A stretch of DNA of 64,000 nt, taken from Mytilinidion resinicola (Eukaryota; Ascomycota; Dothideomycetes; Mytilinidiales; Mytilinidiaceae). The notes beneath the pieces were generated by a model. The model did not search any database, was not told where the DNA came from, and saw only the letters and a list, made by a program, of their open reading frames with translations. The translations under genes and the position numbers were made by a program. The stretch is taken from NCBI RefSeq assembly GCF_010093595.1, contig NW_022985441.1:1667838-1731837 (forward strand), read 5' to 3'. Below are positions 31,745 to 45,091 of the stretch, one piece after another (the first letter of the stretch is position 1; each line of letters starts with the position of its first letter).

Positions 31745-32010
31745 TAGCACACTCGAGCAGTTCAACACCGTCTGAGGTGGCCTGGAGAGCTATCAGGTTT
31801 GCCAAAACTGGTATTTCATGAATCGCAATAGCATACTGGAGTGCCTCAAGCGGTGCTAAACAAGCGTACACATGCTCAGAAATAGTGTGTACCTTGGGGA
31901 TAGGAAGTTTCAAATCAGAACCACGGATTCGTAGACTGCCGATTTCTATGTAAGGGAGCCTATCACTTATCAAGCACGCTATGTGTACACCTGTCTGCCA
32001 CTGCTAAGGG
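31745..32010 (-). repeat. Dispersed coding-like repeat, copy 2
   Basis: Partner of 5355-5625, in the same orientation. The minus-strand frame 31973-31680 stays open for 97 codons and includes RIRGSDLKLPIPKV, VYACLAPLEALQYAIAIHEI and PVLANLIALQATSDGVELL. Conservation with copy 1 at the peptide level suggests both come from one coding sequence. The family is unknown. Confidence 0.6.
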
Positions 32011-32675
32011 TGCTTCAGTGTATTTGAGAGTGATGGAAACTCTTCACTTTAGGCTATCTATGAATCCCTTGAAGCTCTGGAAGCAGTCGTAGAAAGGTGT
32101 ACACACACACAAGACAGCTTACCTTTGTACTGTGTATTCTAGGATTCGAGTGCTACCTTTTCATGCCCCGCGGGACCTCCAGGGCTCATTGAAGTGCTAG
32201 GCGGAGGATTCTGAAGAGTATTATGCGACCTTACCTCCTAGTCACGAACTCAGACTCTGGCGAGTTATGAATATGAAGCTTAGGTTTGTCATTCGCAGTT
32301 CACATCTAGTCATAGACACGGTCAATCTTAGGCGAGAAGCATACTGGTAGAAGTACATTCATTACAGGACGTGATTTTTTGGGTAAACCGCGAACCAAAA
32401 TTTCTAGACATAGTTTGCGGCGGCATCCCAGAACCTGGCTCTGTCACCCAGGCAAACAGTTGATCCAGAATGCTTCCCAGTGCGTGGACTAAGACAAGGA
32501 AATAATTCGCAAGAGTAGTGGATCTTCTCTTAGATCGTTTAAACAAGTCTTTCGCAGGTCTTAGTAGCCGCTCCATTACACAAAAGGGTTATACCAATGC
32601 GCCCAGCACCCTACAGTTACAGCCAAAACACCTGTAGAAGTGCACCCAAAATTCCGAAAGGTTGAAGCGAAGTGC
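32011..32675. other. Intergenic, no gene seen
   Basis: 3' flank of the ammonium transporter. Short frames only. Confidence 0.5.
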
Positions 32676-34488
32676 TCAATGCTGGAGGAAATGGCCTGAG
32701 GAATCAACAGAGTCGTGATTCTTCTCGTGTTGTGGTCCGCCCGTCATGTTGTGTTGGTCTTCTGATTGCGACAAATCGTCCTCTTCGTCGTCAGTGACCT
32801 TGACCTCGCGGGTGAGCTCCACGTAGTCATACTTATACATGGTTAGTATAGAGTCAAGTGGTTATAGGGGGTGGAAGGCTTACAGCAAACTCGCCAATCT
32901 CCACATCATCGATACCCAGGACCTCCTCCTCTTCGGTGGCACGAAGTTTCAGAGCCGGCACGAACTTTCCAATGCCGTCCAAGCAGCCTAGAATAATGCA
33001 GGTTCCGCCAAACGAGTAAGCGCCTCCAGAAACTGAGTCGGCGAGTTGGTAAGCCAGCTGAATCCAGTGGTGGTTCAACCAGCCACCATCGATGTGGTTG
33101 AAGCCATCAAGATGCGCTATGTAGTCCCTGTGCAGTATGTTAGCATTCTTGTCCTAGAAGCGAATCAAAGCGTACATACGCAGCAAAGAAAGCAGTGCAG
33201 ATGTTGCCAACGAAACCGCCAACGGCATGAACAGCGAAGATGTCAAGAGCGTCGTCACAGCGAAGGAAGTACTTCAGCTTCGTAGCGTAGTTGCAAGCAA
33301 TGCCACCGCAGACACCGTAAACAACCGCGGCCCAGGCGGGCACATAACCCGATCCAGGTGTGATTGCGACCAGTCCAGCAATCACCCCCGAGCAGAAGCC
33401 CACGGTGGACCACTTACGTTCCAGACGGTAATCAACGAGGCACCACGTCATGCCGCCGACACACGCAGCCAGGTTGGTGACCACGGCAGCCATGACGGCG
33501 CGGAGGTTGGCGGACAACGCTGAACCGGCGTTGAAGCCGAACCATCCCACCCAGAGGAAGACAGTACCGATGACGATGTGAGTGACGTTGTGCGGGCGGT
33601 AGTTGAGTTCCTGAGTACCATGGCCCCTTCTCTTTCCGAGCATGTACGAGTAAGCCAGCGCCGCGGTGCCGGAGGCGATATGGACAGGGGTTCCTCCAGC
33701 AAAGTCCAGACCGCCCATCTGGTACACCCAGCCCTTGGGGTTCCAGGTCCAGCAGGCAATCGGGTCGTAGACGACAGTGGTCCAAACAAACATGTAGATA
33801 ACGCAGGGGAGCATTTTGCCGCGCTCGGCGACAGCACCAACAGCTAAAGCAACACTGTACATCTGCGGTTAGGTATGTCCCGTGCTTTTTCCTGAGGAAA
33901 GACCTACGTGATGGCGGCGAACATGCCCTGATACACAGCGAATAGTAAGTCGGGGATGCGGGGGCTGCCGACTGAGGGGGCGGCGAGGACATCCTTGAAG
34001 CCAAAGTTATCGAGGGCTCCGATGTACCTTCCCGCCTTGTGGGAGAAAGTCAGGGAGTAGCCCCAGAAGAACCATTGGAAAGAGACGACTGCGGTGGCCA
34101 TGACAGACAGCCATAACAGCGACAAGGCGGACTTTCGCCGCGCCAAACCAGAGTAGAAGAAGCTGTAGTGAGTCAGATATGGGGACTTGTGACTTTGCGA
34201 AATGAAAATGAAACTGCTCAGGGAGTTGCTTACCCAACGCCTGGAATCATGAGCAAGACAAGTGCGGTGGAGGTTATCATCCACGCAATATCGCCCGCCT
34301 GTTGTCACGAGTCAGCCACCGGAATTGAGGGGAGTCACGCGAGCTTCGCGCTGCAGCTGGAGAGTGCGTACATTGTAGAAGACGTTGAGGTCGTAGAGCA
34401 GCGAGTCGCCGCCCGTCGCGAGGGAGTCATTGTTGAAGGGTTGGAGGGGAACATAGGGAAGAGGCTGGGGGTCTGTTGATTCGGCCAT
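32676..34488 (-). CDS. Ammonium transporter (Amt/MEP family, Mep2-like)
   Basis: Plasma-membrane ammonium transporter with eleven expected helices. It begins MAESTDPQPLPYVPLQPF. Exons carry AGDIAWMITSTALVLLMIPG, FFYSGLARRKSALSLLWLSV, QWFFWGYSLTFSH, the signature GGLDFAGGTPVHIASGTAAL, PHNVTHIVIGTVFLWVGWFG, FNAGSALSANLRA and DIFAVHAVGGFVGN. Both pore histidines (PVHI and FAVHAVGG) are present, as in Mep2-type transceptors; yeast Mep1/Mep3 carry Glu at the first. The cytoplasmic tail is acidic (TEEEEVLGIDDVEIGEFA) and ends in GHFLQH. Several GT-AG introns are needed. The 5' flank is long and GC-rich. CGATAAG sites, which match the GATA-factor consensus of nitrogen regulation, occur at about 35284 and 35903, far upstream; relevance is unproven. 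Confidence 0.93.
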
Positions 34489-37400
34489 GGCGGACTACGG
34501 CCTGGTGCGAACGGTGCGAGCCAGCGTTTTTGAGCAGTGCAGCTAAAGAGGGTCGGCGTCAAGTCACTTGGTGGTTCGCAGAGGGTGGTTCTGGTTCCTG
34601 AAGGGTGCGAAGAGCTGGGCGGGCGAGAAACGGGCGGCTCGGAGTCCTTAGTGAGGGGGCTGGCGTCCAGGGATGCGGAGCGAGGCCTTGGCGTGCAGAA
34701 TCGATCAGGTTGATGCCAGGAGAACTTCACGCAGCGGCCGTGTCGTGCGGGCGGGCGCCGTCCGGGCGTCGTGGGGATATTATATGGATGGCCTGGCGGA
34801 GGTGAGGTGTGCAGCCAGCGAGAATCCAGCGCGGTTGGGAGTCAGGGGCCGCGTCCTATTTCAACGGACGGCTGCCCTTGATCGCAGGGCAGGGCTCCAC
34901 CAGAGCCACGGCACCACCCACTGACCACCACACGGCTGGGTGGCCTGGCGGGCTGGCCACTCGCCGTGGCGTGGCGGACGGTGGGGGACAACTGCGCCAG
35001 ATGCGTGACACCGGCAGCGGGCTGGCGCCAGCTAGCGATCCAGCCCGGAGCTGCCAATCGGGCCCGCGGGATGCCGTGGATGCAGGCCGGCCGATGTTTG
35101 CTTCGAGTCCGCTGCTCGTGTGCGCTGCGGGCGCCGGGCTGCGCGGCGTGGACGCGGTGGGTGCGGTGGACGACGCTGCTGGGCGTGCGATTATCACCCA
35201 GGCCAAGAGCTGCGCGAGCACTGCTGCTGGCGTCCGCTCCTATCAGGCGGCCGGTCGTGGTGATATTTCCAAAGAGAAATGTCCTTATCGCACCTGTCCC
35301 GCCCGCCAAGCCTATACTAAGCTTTTCCGACCCTGCAGGCCAGCCGGATTGGCCTGATGCCTGCGCCGTTGATGGGCCGCTGTCGCCTGCTCCAGCGTCT
35401 CCCCTCTGGCATCTCCGGCCTCTCTGGCCTTTCTGACGCCCTCTCCTGGCCGCTGAAGCCGTCTCCGGTCGAGGTAGGCCAGCTTCTCCAGCCAAGTTCG
35501 CAGAAACGGCCCTTTGGTGGCGGCGGAGACTCCAAGGCTCTACCGTGCCAACGCCCTGCGGCGAGCTCCCACTCCCCCTCCAGCCCACCACCCCACACAC
35601 ATCCCGCATCGTCGAAACGAGGCTCTATTTCGGCTTGCGAACTCCAACAGTGCGCGTTTGCCATGCGCCTCACTAACCGTCTCCTGCAGTAGCGACTTCG
35701 ACGGCGTGGAGAAGGGGTCCATCGCCATACCTCACCTGTGCGTCCATATTGCTTTTCTTTTCTAGATGTACCCCTGCCGTTATATGTAGTAGATTCCCTC
35801 CGAGATCTCTCCATCTGGCCTCAAATGACTCTCATTCTATTCTCCCTCCACCGTTTGCCGCAACTTCACTGTCCATCTTCTGGGGTAAGCGATGCGGTGC
35901 AGCGATAAGAAAACATCGATGCTTCATTGGTGTCTGGACACAAGAAGGCGGAGCAGGCAGACTCACACCACAGACCGCACTTCGTCACCGGGCTCCGGCG
36001 ATCTCGAGACTCTGGGGTACGGCAGTCAGCCCGCCCTCCTTTTGTGCCACTGCGTCCTTTCCCGTACGCGATCAAATAAGTAGCCAAGCTTCCTGGAAGT
36101 CAGCAATCTATCTATTCCCGAATGCCTGCCTCAGAAGCAGCCAATTTCCGAGTGCCTCAAAGTTCGCAGCCTTCTGGTCGCCGCGCCCCTCTCATGTCGT
36201 GCCGGGCCGCCCATCTCTGTCTGTGACATGCTGGAACCGCTTTTGTAGCAGCCAGAGAGCGTTCGTACAGAACGGAAGGTCGCACAGGATGCTTGTTCGC
36301 CCAGCCACCCAGCCCACAACGTTCGGCAAGGTCGGGTACCACGTCGTTTGAGCGCAAGACCGGAAGAAGTCGTGAGAGTGTACAGCGCCGTATGTACTGA
36401 ACGGCTGGAGAAATCCCTGCCCCTCCGCTCAATTTCCGCTGCCCATTTGCCGCCACCCAGCATCGTGTTGTTGACGCCCCGCCGCCATCCGGACGCGTTT
36501 CTGCTGTCTTAGAGACGAGGCTCCGAGGTGCTACGAATGGTTGTCATTCGCACGTCTCCGTCAAACGTCGCTGTGCCACCGGCAGCCGCAGGCTTTCCCC
36601 GATTCCACCTCCTAGTATAACAGAACGAAGTTCCGTCCCTCTACCCCTTGAAGCCTTGAAAGTCGAGCTCAAGGCGGACTGATCTACGCAGGCAATCTGG
36701 CGAGAGTCGCTCAAAGCAATATACTATCCGAAAGACGGTAGGAAAGCCAGTGCGGGCTCCCTCGAAGCAGCGGTATGCAAGTTCGCTGTCTTCACGCTGC
36801 GTTCGCCAGAAACGGTTGCAGTTACGTAGTGACCCATACACGACGATAGAGTGTCTGATGATGCTGTCCGGAGACCTCTCTCCAGTGTTGCGACAGGAAG
36901 CACTGGTCGCATCTGGCATCCAACGAAAACGGCAGTGCTAGTGCATATGCGAAAGATGTGATGAACGTGAACGCCGTGGTCGGTGAGGACGTGCGACATG
37001 CCAAACATAGGTATAGAGCTGCGTAGGCCCCCCTGATCCGCTGGCTACGGTGGGGCCGTCGATCGTGTCGAAGGCGGCGAGAAGGTGCGTGGAACAAATC
37101 TCAAACCGATATTCTTCTTGGGGTTCTTCTGTGCTTCGAGCTCTGGTTTCCAGTGAGGTTTCTTGGGGGTTTCACATAATAATATGAACGCCGCAGCACG
37201 TTCACCACCACACTTCAACCACCAGCCATTTCTTCTCCCCATGACCATCAGACCGGTCAAAAAACTCCGGTTTCAGCATTCCATTTCTTCCAATGGTAAC
37301 GCTTGTAGCCTCTGCAACGGTCTCATTATAGAGATGAGCATCTCGGTCTTAGGGGTTGATCGATGTAGTGAACTACCAATGTCCCAACATGAATCTAGGC

Positions 37401-39434
37401 GTGCAACAGTCCCGCTGAGAATGATTTTCGGTTCGCATACTGAAATCCCCCTGGCCCGGCTCCGCCACCGTCCGGAGGACTACGGTAATAGTGTGTTGTT
37501 GGTTGTTGGGGCGTTCGGCCCTGTTTTAGCGAGGGGACAAACCGTTGGAGCAACCTTCCTTGTTTGCGCTAATATAGATAGAGCCCCTAGGAGTGCCGCA
37601 GCGAGTTTCTAGACTGTCTGAAGCTTTAGAACGAGACGTTCAGAGGCGCGGAAGATCTGTGTTCGGAGAAGCTCGTTTGAGGCAGTTTTGAGGGTGGCAA
37701 GAAAGTGGTCAGGAAGATGATGAGGCGGCCGCAGTCATCGGTCTTATGTTGATCGCTTTCATTGGAGTAGTAGTGCATTTCTCGTTTAGTGCCTTGGGGC
37801 GCGGCCACTTCACTTTCCATCCTCGATTTAGTCGTTGTCTTCTTGTGGCTTCGAGAGTCGTTCTGGCATTAGCTTAAGGTAGATCTAGGAAGGGATCTAG
37901 CTAAGCTTCTTGCAATAGCGATTATTGAAGGCGAGCTTGGCGTATTTGCGAGTTGGACGTCCTTCAATGCGGCAGAGCCCATGCAATAGCTCCAACAGAG
38001 TTCAAGATGGAGGGGTTCTTTTTCTGGCAGTGACAAAATGTGCCCTCTTTCTGCGGTCATTTTTCTCAGTGGTATCTAGACATCTGAGAAAAGATGGCTT
38101 AAGGTAGGGTCATGAGAGCGATTCACACCATGTTGGAATCCGAGACTACATGCATATCCTTTGCAGTACCCTCTTAGGAATACTATGTACGTGATCTGAA
38201 GCAGGACGTAGGTAGCGTGGTAGGTCCCGCACAGGACGTGCTTCTTCATCTCGTTCTCTGTTCATCCACTGCTTAGCTTAGGTGGCGTCTGAATGAAAAC
38301 GATATTAGTGTACTTTAGCGGTATCATGATTCCCGGGTAGGTAGCCTTCCTAGCAGACCCTGATATTGGCGATTTTCAGGCGGATAGGTACCCCCAACAG
38401 CCTTGTGGGCAAGCTCTTTTTGACATCCCGCGAAGGGGCTGTTATCTGTATTCTATCACAGGCGGGCGGAGAGTGGAGCAAACATTGAATCAAACATTTC
38501 TTAAGGCAAAGTTTGGGGGGGCATCGATGGAGATTAAGATGGTCGAGAACATTTTCCTACCGAAGCATGGGATTGGTCGAGCCGGAAAACCCCACGAGTT
38601 TAATTTCAGCCCCACACACTGATTCGGGCTGACAGATAAACGATTCTAAAAGACAGGGGGTGACAGCGGCATCTTTCCCTTGGAGATTTTTGAGTCTGAA
38701 TTCCGGCCGGTGTGCCGTGGACTTTTTGCTGCGAGTTCTTGGCAGAAGATAGCCGCTCTCGCCCCTATCACACTCCTTCAGCCCCGTCTCATGCCGCCGA
38801 CGCCGACGCTGGAGCTGGGTGCTAGTTCCATAGTGCGATTGGTGGTTCGCCTCGTCTGGAGGAAGCACGCAGCTACAAGTTGCGTCCTATGGACAGCTCT
38901 TTCCAGTCACAGACTGGTGGAGTGCTGATTTGCAACAGTATGAGGTCCATGAGTTGCTGTCTTGAACTTGTTGAAAGTCATGGCGGATTCTGGCTCAGAC
39001 GAGATGCTCTAGCAGCTCTCATCCGCGGTCCGGAGTAGCCAATGCCAGCCATATGTCCAGCCGTTGGAACAACCGTGTGTGAAGCATAGTTGTTGCACAG
39101 ATTCTGGACACGGCGCTTTTATAGAGGCGACGCAGCAAAGAGACCGAGGTCGGGCAGTGGGAGGCGAAACCTGGAAGCAACCTTGGAGCGCTGCGAGGGA
39201 TGAACACGAAAAACTTCATCGCAGCATCCAGAGCCAACCTTAGAGCGCGTCAAAACCGCAGCGTCGCCATCGGTGAAGCCCTCGTGTTCTTTGTTTCGAC
39301 CTCGTGTTCTTTGTTTCGACCTCGTGTTCTTTGTTTCGACCTCGAGCGGCCTCTGCTCCGCGTCGCACCGCCACACCTCCGTTCTCCACTCTCGCGAACC
39401 CAAGGGCAGCATTTGCCGATCCATCCTCGTCATC
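34489..39434. other. ~4.9-kb gene-free region between AMT and SSK2-like genes
   Basis: Open frames up to about 255 codons occur on both strands in the GC-rich part (34.5-35.7 kb), overlapping each other and showing no recognisable family, so they are read as chance. From 35.8 kb on, composition is ordinary and frames are short. It probably contains both promoters and long 5' leaders, or an undetected non-coding gene. Confidence 0.5.
39281..39340. repeat. 20-bp perfect tandem triplication in SSK2-like 5' leader
   Basis: CTCGTGTTCTTTGTTTCGAC is repeated three times without mismatch, 95 bp before the chosen start codon. An in-frame ATG at 39273 would translate through it (SCSLFRPRVLCFDL), but the protein start at 39435 is preferred. 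Confidence 0.92.
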
Positions 39435-42400
39435 ATGAATGATCCCTCTCGCGGTGTGCGCTTCACCACCGCCCATGCCGACACCTCCTTCGACACGCGC
39501 TTCAACAACCAAAGCTTGCCCGTGATGGAAACCGCAGACGTTGCCGCCCACGACTCTGGGTCGGGCTCGTCTGGCGATTCGGACCAGGAGGGCCCTCTCG
39601 GGCACGGCCATCGCCACGACTCCATCGACGAAGCGGAGCCCCAGTACCAGTTTGCGCCCGCCATGTCCACCACACCCCTCGAAGAAGTCCCTCCTGTTAA
39701 TGGCAGTGCCGGCTATGGGTGGTCCGCACCACCAGCTCCCTTCCGTCGGGGCACGGCGACCACGACGAATGGAGGATTTGAAAACCCTCCCCCGATACAG
39801 ACGAACGGCATGACCGCAGCCCGTACGACGCGGCCCAGTGCGGTTCGGACGCCCTCCAATGCTTACGCGCCCGCGCGTCGGCCAGGCCAGTTCCCCGTTA
39901 GTACCAATGGTCGCCACAGGAACTCGTCGACGAATCGGTCGCGGCGGAACAATCCCAACGCAGAATACCGCGCGCAAGAGAAAGCATATGTGCAGCGGAT
40001 ACGGCAGGAAAACGAGCAAGACGACTTCTTCGCCGACCTGCGCACTCCCAGCATCGGCTATAGCACAGAAGACTCGGAAACAGACGAGGAGTCTCCCTCG
40101 ACGGCAGAATATGTCGACAACGACCCCTACGACCAGGAGACACTGCTATACTACGGCAATAATGATATGCTGCCATCGGTGGAGGAGCTCAAAATTCCAG
40201 CAAATCGCGAGAGGCTGGAGTGGCATTCGATGCTGGCCAGCGTCTTGACGGGAGATGTTGTAAAGCAGGAAAAGAAGAGGCTGATTGGAAGCACGGAGCA
40301 GCAAGGCGACAACAGCTTGAAAGCAGAAATATGGATTGGTGTTAGGGCCAAGGTCTGTGGACGGACCCTACAAGCACAACGGCGAGTGGTTGAGGATGGC
40401 AGAGCTACAATCAAGGCCAGCATCGAAGCTATAATATCATTTGAGATCAAAGGGGAGGCCGAAGCTGGTCAATCAGCTACTCAACAGGTGGAAGAAGTGG
40501 TCAAGAAGATTGAGAAGTGCGAAAACCTCTATCCGACGAGACTAGCTCTGGAAACGGTCCATCCTAGGGCTGCATCTTCAAGCTACAAGGAGAGTTGTGA
40601 CGCAGTCATTGCATGGCACAACACTACTCAGCTCATCAATACCGAGCTGGGCATATTGAAGAGCTGGGTAGGTAACGACGAACTCGATTTCTCAAAACCC
40701 CGAAATTCAAGCCCCGATAGCCATCTTACCGACGATGCCTCCTTCATTGATAGGATTCTGAAGGAAGATGGTCTCAAGTCGCTTCAGGGAAAGAACAACC
40801 TCCTAGTTGGGTTGAACAAAGTAATCAATAAGGCAAAGGCTACGCTGATTGCGAATGCCTCTGCATTTGCGGATCGACATCTCCCACCATACATCGAAGA
40901 GCTACTCACACTCATCAACTTCCCCTCTCGTCTCGTCCAGGAAATCATCCGAATGCGGCTTTCATATGCCAAGAAGATCAAGGACCCAGCTCAACAAGGC
41001 ATCATGATGGCAGAGCAGATGATCTCACAGTTTCAGATTCTTCTTACGCTTGCTACCAATATCAAGGAAGCTTACACGATTGTTTCTCAACCCGAACGGG
41101 GCTGGGAACCACCGCCTTGTATCGAAGAAAACTTTGACAACGTTGTCTTAGACGCATTGAAATTCTACTTCAAGATGTTAAACTGGAAGTTATCCGCAAA
41201 CAAGAACACGTTCAAAGAAGCCGAAATCCTTGAGCAGGAGTGGGAGTTCTCCAACAAGCTTGGGAGACGGTTAGAAGGCGGAGACGTCGAGGTTGCGGAA
41301 CAATTCAGGTGAGCTCATGAGAGTCCGATATTATTCGACAATGCTAATGTGCAATTTAGTTCCCTTACCTCCAAATCACTAGCACGCCTGACCAGTCACT
41401 TCGAGAAAGAACTTCAACGGCGCCCAGAAGAGGTTGCTGGAGCCGAGATGGACAAGCGGTACAAGCAGATTCTGGACTCCGTCCGAGTACGTCAAAGGAA
41501 ACTTTTCCGTTTCTCGAGAATCCTCACTCAACGGTTCGAGAATTGCACGGAGTATAACCTCAACATTGACCCCATGCAACTAAATGATCTATACGATGCC
41601 CTCGTCATGTCTGGACATTTCCTTGTCGAAACGCATGGCGGTGACAATTATGGAATATACATCCTGGCTTCTCCGGCTTTGGAGGGTCGACCGGCAGACA
41701 TACAGTCATTGCTCACTACTTGCTATCACGCTGAAGACAACCCGGAGGATCCTTCCAACCCATACGTTCTCATTCTCAAACCAGAAGATCCAATGTTTTG
41801 GTCAGGAAGGAATCTAGCGGCCGACATTCGCGAACCTCATCTCGATCTTAAGACCAGTCGTCTGCGGCTTATTGCCGATGGCTCCCAGCAACGTTTGGCG
41901 AATGCGAATGCAACTTTCATGCAAGCGATTGGCGTAGATCTCACCAAGCTTATCGAACAGAGGGCGAACCTTCCTCGAGTCAACCAGGAACTACAAAAGA
42001 TCAAGAAAACGGCGTACAAGCTATCCAACACCATTATGGACAGTGTTGAGATTATCCGAAAGCAGACTGTAGGCTTAGAATGTCAGGAACTTATCCAGAC
42101 ATGCTTCGCCTTCGCCACGGAATTTGGTCAGCGTTCGGTCTATTACATGGACCACAATCGACGGGCACTGAATAATCTCAAGCTTACGAGACTAGCGCTG
42201 GACTGGGTGAGCTTTATTTGCGATGACTGTGTTGCGTCCGATCGCAAGACTTTCCGTTGGGCTGTGGTAGCCTTAGAGTTTGCAATGATGATGACTCGTG
42301 GACAGAACATACTGTCCATCAGCGAAGGAGAGTATGCAAAGTTGCGAGCGAAAGTAGCTGGGTGCATGTCTTTGCTCATCTCGCATTTCGATATCATGGG

Positions 42401-43656
42401 AGCACGATCCACAATTGCGGCACAGGCAGAGAAACAACGGATGGACGCGATGATCGGAAAGCTCAGACTTGACGTTAGTCGCCTGAAGGACGACGAAGAG
42501 TCTGTTCGCTTGGTTCAAGAGCAGTGGCTTGAGCAACTCAATGAAATCGATGAGTTCAGAAAGCAGAAGGAAGCAGAGAGACAAGCACTCGGACGAGTTC
42601 TAGAAGACTCCAACGAAGCAGACCGAGCACTTACTTACCTCTCTTCATCTACTACGAACGTTACGCTTCGATGGCAGCAGGGCCAATTCGTCGGCGGAGG
42701 TACATTCGGCTCCGTCTATGCCGCGATGAACCTAGACTCCGGCCACTTAATGGCAGTCAAGGAGATTCGTCTTCAAGACCCACAACTCATTCCTACTATT
42801 GTCGCCCAAATTCGAGACGAAATGGGTGTATTGCAAGTCCTGGATCACCCCAACATTGTATCGTACTACGGTATCGAGCCTCACAGAGACAAAGTCTACA
42901 TCTTTATGGAGTACTGCTCAGGTGGTTCTCTCGCCGGACTACTAGAACATGGGAGGATAGAGGATGAAACCGTCATTATGGTCTACGCTCTGCAGATGTT
43001 GGAGGGTCTCGCGTATCTTCACGAGAGCGGTGTCGTCCATCGCGACATCAAACCCGAGAGTAAGTTTCACGATATTCGAAACCCAACTTTTTACTCACCT
43101 CTATGCAGACATTCTCCTAGATCATAACGGAGTAATCAAATTTGTGGATTTCGGGGCAGCTAAGGTTATTGCTAGGCAAGGCAAGACGCTTGCAGCTGAG
43201 CACGCCAACACCCGCCAAGGGCGGCAGAAATCCATGACTGGCACTCCAATGTACATGTCACCGGAGGTCATTCGCGGACAGAACCTCGGCCGTCATGGCG
43301 CAGTCGACATCTGGTCCCTAGGATGCGTTATCCTCGAAATGGCTACTGGTCGACGCCCCTGGGCCAGCCTGGACAACGAGTGGGCCATCATGTACAACAT
43401 TGCCCAAGGCAACCCTCCACAGCTGCCGACCAAAGAGCAGCTCAGCGAGCAAGGCATCGATTTCCTAAACCGATGCTTCGAACGAGACCCATCTACTCGA
43501 GCATCGGCGGTCGAGTTGCTCCAGCACGACTGGATCATGTCTCTACGCGCACAGCTCTCTCTAGAGCCCCAGACGCCGCAGACACCCAGCGACACCTCAA
43601 GCAGCGCAGGTAGTTTCCATCCCTCCCGGCAGAACTCTGAAGTCTACAGCGCATAG
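39435..43656 (+). CDS. Ssk2/Ssk22/SskB-type MAP kinase kinase kinase of the HOG pathway
   Basis: MAPKKK of the osmotic/oxidative stress (Hog1) cascade. In this family the N-terminal half binds the Ssk1 response regulator and the C-terminal kinase activates Pbs2. Three exons, 39435-41308, 41360-43059 and 43109-43656, give 1,373 residues. The long regulatory part has LADRHLPPYIEELL-like helices and DKRYKQILDSVRVRQRKLFR, typical of Ssk2/Wis4. The kinase domain begins about residue 1,040: QFVGGGTFGSVYAAMN, MAVKEIRL, then catalytic loop HRDIKPENIL (split by the last intron), FVDFGAAKVI, TGTPMYMSPEV and DIWSLGCVILEM. The start MNDPSRGVRF was chosen over an in-frame ATG at 39273 because the added segment is a tandem repeat. 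Confidence 0.93.
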
Positions 43657-45091
43657 TTTTTCTTTTGTTTCTCTCCTGGCTGACTACTTTCTTGCCTTGC
43701 AGCTTACTCTCTGTTCTGCCTCCCGCGGCGTCAGAGTCTGCAGTTCTTGTAGGGTGATGAGGCGAGGGTTGGCGGTTGGCTGTGTACATCCGAGCTGTAT
43801 ACTGCGTGGCATTAAAATTGGTTTCCGCATCATTGACTGAGCATGGTGAGGTGCTTTGCATTAGCGATGGCGTTTGGTTGGAGGTCGCTGTCTGGGACTT
43901 TCGTTTGGGCACTTATCGTCGATGTTTGACGGTAGCATTCGTTCCAGTACACGTATTCAAATCGTGCATTCTTTAGTTCACGTACAAAGCAACGATTCTC
44001 CTCTGGTGGTTGGGGGGCTTGTTCAGAGGAGAGAGTATATCGAGTCATATAATCGACTATCTAATTAAATTGTAGTTTGCGAGAAGTACGCGTGTATGAG
44101 TGGTGAATGGGGTCGGTTAGAGCATACGAACGAGAATGGACGAGCCAGGTGATGACACCTCTGCATGGTGTTGGGAGGTCCTGGTCCTTTACCGGATGAA
44201 ATATGTTCCAGATGGAACAGCGCCACAGTAGACCTTTCGATATTCGTCCACTGGGGTTCGGATCCGCGTGGAAGACACAAACCCCGTTGGCGCATGGCAC
44301 ATCCAATGAGGAAGATCTACCGAGTCCACGGGTTGGAAGCCATCCATACATAGCAAGAACCGTCTCGAACCTTAATAAGACACCCTTTCCCTGCAAACTT
44401 GCTCACCACCACGCGCCCCTCCGCCCGATTCTCGAGTGCCGCCTATCCGGGCGCTCCGGTCAGACATGCTCTTCTGGGGGCCAGCTGATGAGCCCATCTC
44501 CACCAACAGCGGCAAGACGGCGGTTTTCTGCTCGGGCAGTTTGAGTGCCGTTAAGCGTGCGAAGCTTGCGGAATGGCTCACGCCGTCGCCTCAAACGTGG
44601 CCCTGGTAAATTGCATCCTGAGCCTCGGTCAAACGCAACGGAGCTTGCCCACTCACAGCCTAAGCACTACCGCATCGGCCTGGTGCCGGCGGGCACCGCT
44701 ACCGTTCAAGCGGGAGATCTCTGCGGCCAGCTGCCCGAAAGATGATGTATGTGGTCTCGAGCTTGGAAAGGTGCGGCTTCGCCGGGCCGGGCCCAGTTAT
44801 TGTGGCCCAATGGAAGCTGCTGGGCGAGCTGGGAGTGGGGCCTGGCACGATGCTTTTATCGCGAAGCTTGATGCTCGGCCGAGTCGAGAAAAGGTGGGTT
44901 TGTTTTGGGCTGCAGCAGGGCTGGACGTTGGTGGGTGGCACTGGTGAGTTGTTTATTAATGGACTCAACTCCTGCAGGACTTATTCCCGGTCCTGGCCCT
45001 TTTGTTTCTGCTGCTTGCTCCTCGTGGGCTTCATCCTTCCTTTCTCTCGCTCTTTCAATTCCCACCACCTCAGTAAGGGTCCACACGCGAC
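43657..45091. other. Intergenic, no gene seen
   Basis: 3' flank of the MAPKKK and promoter of the MFS gene. Short, overlapping frames only. Confidence 0.5.

Noticed and set aside
34842..35609. 255-codon minus-strand ORF and overlapping plus-strand ORFs
   Set aside because: GC-rich DNA with few stop codons; several frames open at once on both strands and none resembles a known family.
35749..36351. 200-codon plus-strand ORF
   Set aside because: No recognisable domain, no splice-linked continuation, Ser/Arg/Pro-biased composition; not supported as a gene.
39240..40019. 259-codon antisense ORF over the 5' part of the SSK2-like gene
   Set aside because: Shadow of the coding strand; Arg/Gly-rich with no domain.
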